Below, in pieces: positions 59,757 through 64,000 of a stretch of DNA of 64,000 nucleotides. Source of the DNA: Diploscapter coronatus (Eukaryota; Nematoda; Chromadorea; Rhabditida; Rhabditidae). The stretch covers positions 5,293,201 to 5,357,200 of the forward strand of contig OZ038422.1 in NCBI GenBank assembly GCA_964036155.1. Reading direction: 5' to 3'. Below the pieces are notes generated by a model. That model searched no databases, had not been told where the DNA came from, and saw only the letters and a program-made list of their open reading frames with translations. The translations under genes and the position numbers were made by a program. Position 1 is the first letter of the stretch. Each line of letters begins with the position of its first letter.

Positions 59757-60443
59757 GTCCGTCGATTTGGCTGATTTTCACATATATAGTAGCTTTTCAC
59801 ACTGATTCTCGTGGTGCTATCCGTTTTCGTAAAAATGCAAGTGAGCGGAGTTATGCTAATTTCAAGTTTTTACATATCCCATGTCAAAAAATAAATCAAT
59901 TCCTTATTTTTGAACAAAATTTCATGATTATTTGCTTATTTTGTAGATATTGGATAGAAGAATAAAGTAAAAATATAAAGAAAATTTTTAGAAATTCATT
60001 TTGGCAGGAAAAATTGCCCTAATTTGTCATATATATCCGTACTTTATTTACAAGTGTAATGTGAGTTAACGTCGGAGTTTTCCATGAAATCTTGTAGAGC
60101 TCTTCAAGTTGAACAACTATTATTCCAGAACTTCTAGAATATGCACACACAGAGAGATATGAGTTTTTGAAAATTTTAATAAAAAAAACATTATGCTTTC
60201 GTCGTTTCAAAAAAATTCTTACTTTATTGTTTGATAATCTAGAGACTAAATGCTGTTCAATAAAAAAGAACTATCGAATTTGGTTCAGAAATAAGGAAGT
60301 TATGAATTTTTCCCGAGGTCAGGTCTGAAAAACATTCGAGCTACAGTAATCGATTTTCGAAGAACAAGCCACACCATGATGATCAGTGTGAAAAACTGTA
60401 TAAGATATGTAAAAATCACCCAAATCGGCGGACCTCTGTTCCG
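59757..60443. repeat. Inverted pair of related about 80-bp sequences
   Basis: The plus-strand stretch at 59757-59838 (GTCCGTCGATTTGGCTGATT ... TTTTCACACTGAT) resembles the minus strand of 60347-60443 (GTCCGCCGATTTGGGTGATT ... TTTTTCACACTGAT), roughly three bases in four. Both would encode a similar membrane segment (IWLIFTY against IWVIFTY), but the plus copy needs a frame change to continue. This looks like an inverted duplication in which one copy has decayed. Confidence 0.45.
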
Positions 60444-60482
60444 CACTCCTTCCTTATGACTTTGATCCTTACTGACATCCAC
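60300..60482 (-). CDS. Possible small single-pass membrane protein (60 aa)
   Basis: An ATG-to-stop frame of 60 codons. The N-terminal third is polar (DVSKDQSHKEGVRNRGPP). It is followed by one strong hydrophobic segment (IWVIFTYLIQFFTLIIMVWL) and a basic tail (RKSITVARMFFRPDLGK), the layout of a small type I or III membrane protein. A partly matching inverted copy lies at 59757-59838. No acceptor lies close upstream of the ATG. It may be a real small gene or a repeat-derived frame. Confidence 0.35.
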   Translation of the reverse strand: MDVSKDQSHKEGVRNRGPPIWVIFTYLIQFFTLIIMVWLVLRKSITVARMFFRPDLGKNS

Positions 60483-61126
60483 TCGTAAAACGAGTCACAA
60501 ATATTCAAGGCCAGCGGTTGGTGGTTTCCACAAATGAGGAACAAGACGTTTATTTGCAACAGTTGCAAGCTGTTTGATATAAAAGTTTATTTTTGGTCAA
60601 ATTTTTTACTTTTTAATATTTTTTTTATATAAGTAAAAGACGCTTCGCTAATCGACCCTCTTAGTTTTTCATCCTAGCATTATTCTTTCGAACTCATAAG
60701 CTATAATTTTAGATTTTGAATCCTCCAAACCTCCATGATTACACCCTTTAAAATATGGCATTTTTTGATGACTTTTGCTACTCATTTTGATAAAATGTTT
60801 TCACACATGCGACAATCCGGGTACGGATCACCCGCCGTCGCCATGGGTACTCACATAGATGGAAGGGGTGCAGACAAACCCAATAACGATATCAATTACA
60901 TATTATTAGATTTATTCACGGATTCCGGGTTTATATAAAGATAAAAATTCAAACTACACGCTATCAATATCACTACCTTTATATCTACTAGGGAGAAGGA
61001 GAGAGAGTGAGAGGGGAGAGGGGATAAGTGTTCACAGATTGATTTACTAGACATGGGTCTTACAATATGATATTTTGATGTTTATTCCTATAAAAGTGGA
61101 TCAAGATTTTATGCTTTTCTAAGAAT

Positions 61127-62986
61127 ATGACTGTTTATTCGAATAAAACAATCCCTTATGCGGATACCTATGTAATCTATATCGCCGAAGGAAGCATTCT
61201 TGTGATTTTTAATGCATTTTTTGCATCACTAATATATTGTATTCGTCACCTAAGGCGCCAAAAAGAGTACGTGATAATCGCCTGGAATCTCATCTTCGAC
61301 TCATTTTACGGCCTGGCTCATTTTACAGCAGGGACTTACCGTCTTAGCTTATACTATTCGGAAACTTGTAAATCACACAAAAGATTACCTCTACTATATA
61401 ATTATGTAACCACCCTTTTTCGATTTCAATTTTCATTCAAAATTTTGATATCAATTATACAAATTAACTATGGAGATTTCAAAACAGTCGAAATTACCAT
61501 AAAATCGATTCTTCAAAAGTCAATATTTCCTATCCAAAACGGGGTTCATTAGACTCAGGATTTTACGCTGATTCAGGATATGTTAATATTTTATCAGTTA
61601 GGATCATCTTATCACTGATAAGGAGGGTTATAAGATCACTAAAATTTATCAATAAGCCTATATGGACGTTATTCGAATCAGAATTTAACGTTGATCACGA
61701 AAATAGACATATCTTTATTTGCTGAAGTGATCAGATCAATGATACTGAGTGATAAGAAGTGATAAGGGCAGAATAGGTCAAATTATGTGGCTCCCTTTGC
61801 AATTGAAAAATTCATCCTTATATCGATATTATATAGTAGAGATAATCAAATTTCTAACAACCAGCCGAAGACTGGCACTAGAACGACGAGTGAGCGAGCG
61901 AGCGTGAAGCGTCCACTCGCTCGCCGCTCTAGTTTAGTGATAAGTTTTTAGACTATCCACTGTATTCCAAATGGCAGTGTCTTTTCACGGTTCATGGATC
62001 GCTTTTTGTGCTTATGAATCCAGGTGTTGGGTGGATCAACCTTTTCACGTGCTGTAATCAATTGATTTCGGTGATATGGCCTCTCCATTACATTCGTTGG
62101 AGGCTGAGATATGTCTACGTGGTTCCCGCCGTTTCGATTGTTTTCACGATTTCGACTTATATTTGGGCTATCGTGGCGAATTTTCCGACTAAAAATGAAC
62201 TTGAGGTTATAAAAAAAGTCGCAATTAAAAAATGGTTTATTGAAAAATTGCAGGTCACAGCCAATTGCAACATCCGCGAAACCAACACCGAACTTGTGTA
62301 TGGTGTTTTGCGATTGATCCGAATAATCACAACGTTTATCGCTATAGCTCTTTATTTGCCGATTGTGGTCCAAATTTTCAAGGTATATTAGAAAATTAGA
62401 AAATTTTGATATAAGTCGATTTTTAGATCTTACAAACTGACCCGACAACAACTTTTAACAGCCAAAATCGTAGAAAACTCATCCGGATGACTTTCACAGT
62501 CTTATTGATCACTATAAACCAATTATGTTTGTTTTCGATCCGCGACCTGTGGCTTATGCTCCATCCAAAGAACGACAGCGTTATTTTGTCGATTTTGGCG
62601 CTGAACAAAGGTTTTTTTTTGTCTCCTTTATCTGACGTAAGAGACTTTTCAGGAATGTTCAACATTCTGATTTTTCTCATAACTCAAACGGAACTAGGAG
62701 GGAAGATCTTTTATCAAATAGGCAAATGGATGGGCTTTCATTACGTAACGAACGATACTTGGCTGGAGTTCAGGTAAAATTGCATCCCCTTTTAATTGTC
62801 AAATTTTACAACCCCCAATTACACTCTCCTGTAAAATTTACACCCCCTTGTAAATGCTTTTACAAGAGGGTTTAGTTTTACTTGGATCCCAGCCCTGGTT
62901 CTAACTACAGAACTACTTTCAGGACCACTCAGGTACAGCCGCAGCAGCAGTCTAAACAGAACTTACCGACTCCAATAGTTATATGA
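61127..62986 (+). CDS. 7TM G-protein-coupled receptor, nematode chemoreceptor-like
   Basis: Six exons (61127-61367, 61952-62205, 62254-62382, 62427-62610, 62653-62773, 62923-62986) join in frame to 330 residues. TM1 is YVIYIAEGSILVIFNAFFAS, then a basic loop (RHLRRQKEY) and TM2 (VIIAWNLIFDSFYGLAHFTA). TM3 ends in LFTCCNQLISVIWPLHYIRW, where the family DRY-like triplet is replaced. TM4 is VVPAVSIVFTISTYIWAIVA, TM5 is IITTFIAIALYLPIVVQIF, a basic loop NRRKLIR leads to TM6 (FTVLLITINQLCLFSI), and TM7 is NKGMFNILIFLITQ. The tail is short and Gln/Pro-rich. The layout resembles Srsx/Srx-type receptors, but I cannot place the family firmly. Intron 3 is the short 62206-62253. The gene appears intact. 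Confidence 0.75.
61877..61933. repeat. GC-rich inverted repeat in receptor intron
   Basis: ACTAGAACGACGAGTGAGCG at 61877 is an imperfect reverse complement of CACTCGCTCGCCGCTCTAGT ending at 61933; the 57-bp palindrome is far more GC-rich than its surroundings. It ends 18 bp before the acceptor of exon 2 of the 7TM receptor, so it could fold in the pre-mRNA near the splice site. Confidence 0.55.
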
Positions 62987-63810
62987 TTCGAAAAGAAAAG
63001 TATCCGTGATCAATAGTTTAACCCAATAGTTTTAATTTATGTAATAAAGCAGATGTTACGTGAAATCTCCTCAGCAAATCTGAGCGCGTTGTTCAAGCAT
63101 CAAAAACTGCGGCCACTTTGAGAGAAACTGTTTTTAGAGCTATTAAATAGGAGTCTATTTGGATGTTATGGCAACTTTCAAAAAGCTAAAATTCAGCAGA
63201 AATGTTCTTTTTCATTTTTTGTCGTAAACAAGAGCTACTATACAGTATTTTATGCCAGTAGTGTGGTCTTGCGTATTATCTTGTGGTGGTAAATTCAACA
63301 GCTATGACGCATTAGCTAGCTGACCAGTAGATAGTGAATTTCAGACGTATTTATTCGATCTCAAACTTGGGTAATTAAATCATCATTTCCAAATAAATTA
63401 TTATTTGTCCCTATAAGTAGGCATGTTTGGTACAAATTATTGAATGTCATTGAATACGTGTGAGCCAATTTTGGAATGTTATTCCTTTGTCGTTTTACCC
63501 ATAGTTGATTTTCTTTGACATTTTGCAGAGTTTCATCGATTCAGTCATATAAAAATTTTCTTGAGTGACGAATCTAATGCACTATAAATGTGGCGCTTCC
63601 TCCCCAGCCATTTACTTTCCTTATCAGTTATTTGACTGGCTGCGTACAGATCAGCTCCATTCTCCATTCTTCATTCTTCATTTTGCAGCGCCATTTGAGT
63701 TGGCAAACAGAATTTCCGAATTTCACTGACTTATTCGTAAATCTTCTACGCTTTTAAATTTCAAGCTCAATTTTCAGACAAACTTTTGTGACTAGTCGAC
63801 CATTTTCATT
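62987..63810. promoter_or_regulatory. Upstream region of the galectin gene
   Basis: About 820 bp between the 7TM receptor stop and the galectin ATG. It contains the SL1-like segment (63360-63381) and, just before the gene, a TTTTCAG acceptor (63772-63778) about 30 bp upstream of the ATG, a likely trans-splice site. No other gene seen. Confidence 0.45.
63360..63381 (-). other. SL1 spliced-leader-like sequence, not an SL RNA gene
   Basis: The minus strand carries TTTAATTACCCAAGTTTGAG exactly, which is positions 3-22 of the nematode SL1 leader. Position 1 also matches and position 2 is A instead of G, so 21 of 22 agree. A chance match of this length is very unlikely. The leader is followed by ATCG rather than the GT donor of an SL RNA, and no Sm site or hairpins of an SL RNA follow. 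A retrocopied trans-spliced mRNA is one explanation, but no recognisable coding sequence follows within 400 bp. Confidence 0.75.
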
Positions 63811-63959
63811 ATGCATCCCGTCTACAATCCCGTAAGATATTATATCTGTTTTCTAAAGAAGACTATATAAATTAAGATGGTACCAGGAGCCGTTCCACTG
63901 ACGACGCAAATTCAGCCGGGCAGTAGAATTATCATTCACGGAAATATGCACAAGAAAGA
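63811..63959 (+). CDS. Galectin, first two exons (truncated by window end)
   Basis: Exon 1 (63811-63831) encodes MHPVYNP and exon 2 (63877-63959) encodes MVPGAVPLTTQIQPGSRI and IIHGNMHKK, ending at a GTAAGC donor; the gene runs off the window. The pattern VP ... L/I.PG..I.I.G at the N-terminus matches the first strands of a galectin carbohydrate-recognition domain, and NP.VP starts are usual in nematode galectins. The sugar-contacting residues (H.NPR, W..E) would be in later exons. Galectins bind beta-galactosides outside or inside cells. There is no signal peptide, as expected. A TTTTCAG acceptor upstream suggests trans-splicing. Confidence 0.7.
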
Positions 63960-64000
63960 GTAAGCAGTTTACGCATAAAACTGTTTAAGAGGAAAAGATA

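Larger units (their letters stand above)
58267..61126. other. Intergenic with decayed inverted copies
   Basis: About 2.9 kb, AT-rich. It contains related sequences at 59757-59838 (+) and 60347-60443 (-) and a small membrane ORF, listed separately. A simple GAGA-rich tract lies near 60990-61020. Otherwise nothing is recognised. Confidence 0.4.

Noticed and set aside
63360..63381. An SL1 RNA gene
   Set aside because: The leader matches but the following bases lack the GT donor, Sm site and stem-loops of an SL RNA, so it is listed only as a leader-like sequence.

Overview
The window looks like chromosomal DNA from a nematode, probably chromadorean. Genes are split by many small introns (about 45-60 bp) with GT donors and TTTCAG-type acceptors, the flanks are AT-rich, and several start codons lie just behind a splice-acceptor-like site, as in trans-spliced genes. 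The families fit: a serpentine receptor of the Srh type, a second 7TM receptor, a ShKT-domain secreted protein, a galectin, and a 119-nt 5S rRNA close to the nematode sequence. Exon models were built by hand from splice signals and phase; in most genes every junction keeps frame, which is the main support for them.

Layout. 1-1.3 kb: the 3' part (or all) of an unrecognised gene (+) and a 74-residue membrane peptide gene (-). 2.3-3.7 kb: LTR-like direct repeats and a foldback element. 4.2-5.9 kb: a complete eight-exon srh-type receptor (+). 6.7-9.0 kb: an unrecognised nuclear-looking protein (-), divergent from 10.1-12.9 kb, a secreted protein with two vWA domains (+) whose first module has two frame problems. 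13.9-20.9 kb: a 22-exon dipeptidyl peptidase IV-family ectoenzyme (-) with an intact catalytic triad. 20.9-28.7 kb: a gene-poor stretch with a possible 23-residue Cys-rich peptide and a TA-flanked MITE. 28.7-38.1 kb: two tandem coiled-coil paralogues (+) with almost identical exon lengths. 41.3-49.0 kb: a secreted, low-complexity protein ending in a ShKT domain (-); one of its introns holds a tRNA gene, a large foldback element and a 5S rRNA gene. 49-55 kb: gene-poor. 55.0-58.3 kb: an SLC16-like transporter (+). 61.1-63.0 kb: a second 7TM receptor (+). 63.8 kb to the end: the first two exons of a galectin (+).

No operon is evident and the genes do not form an obvious pathway. They are mostly surface or secreted products (two receptors, a transporter, an ectopeptidase, vWA, ShKT and galectin proteins). 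The most unusual signals are a genomic 21/22 match to the SL1 spliced leader that is not an SL RNA gene, a tRNA with an Ile GAT anticodon, pol III genes nested in an intron, a tandem coiled-coil pair with exact intron gain or loss, and at least five palindromic (foldback) elements.
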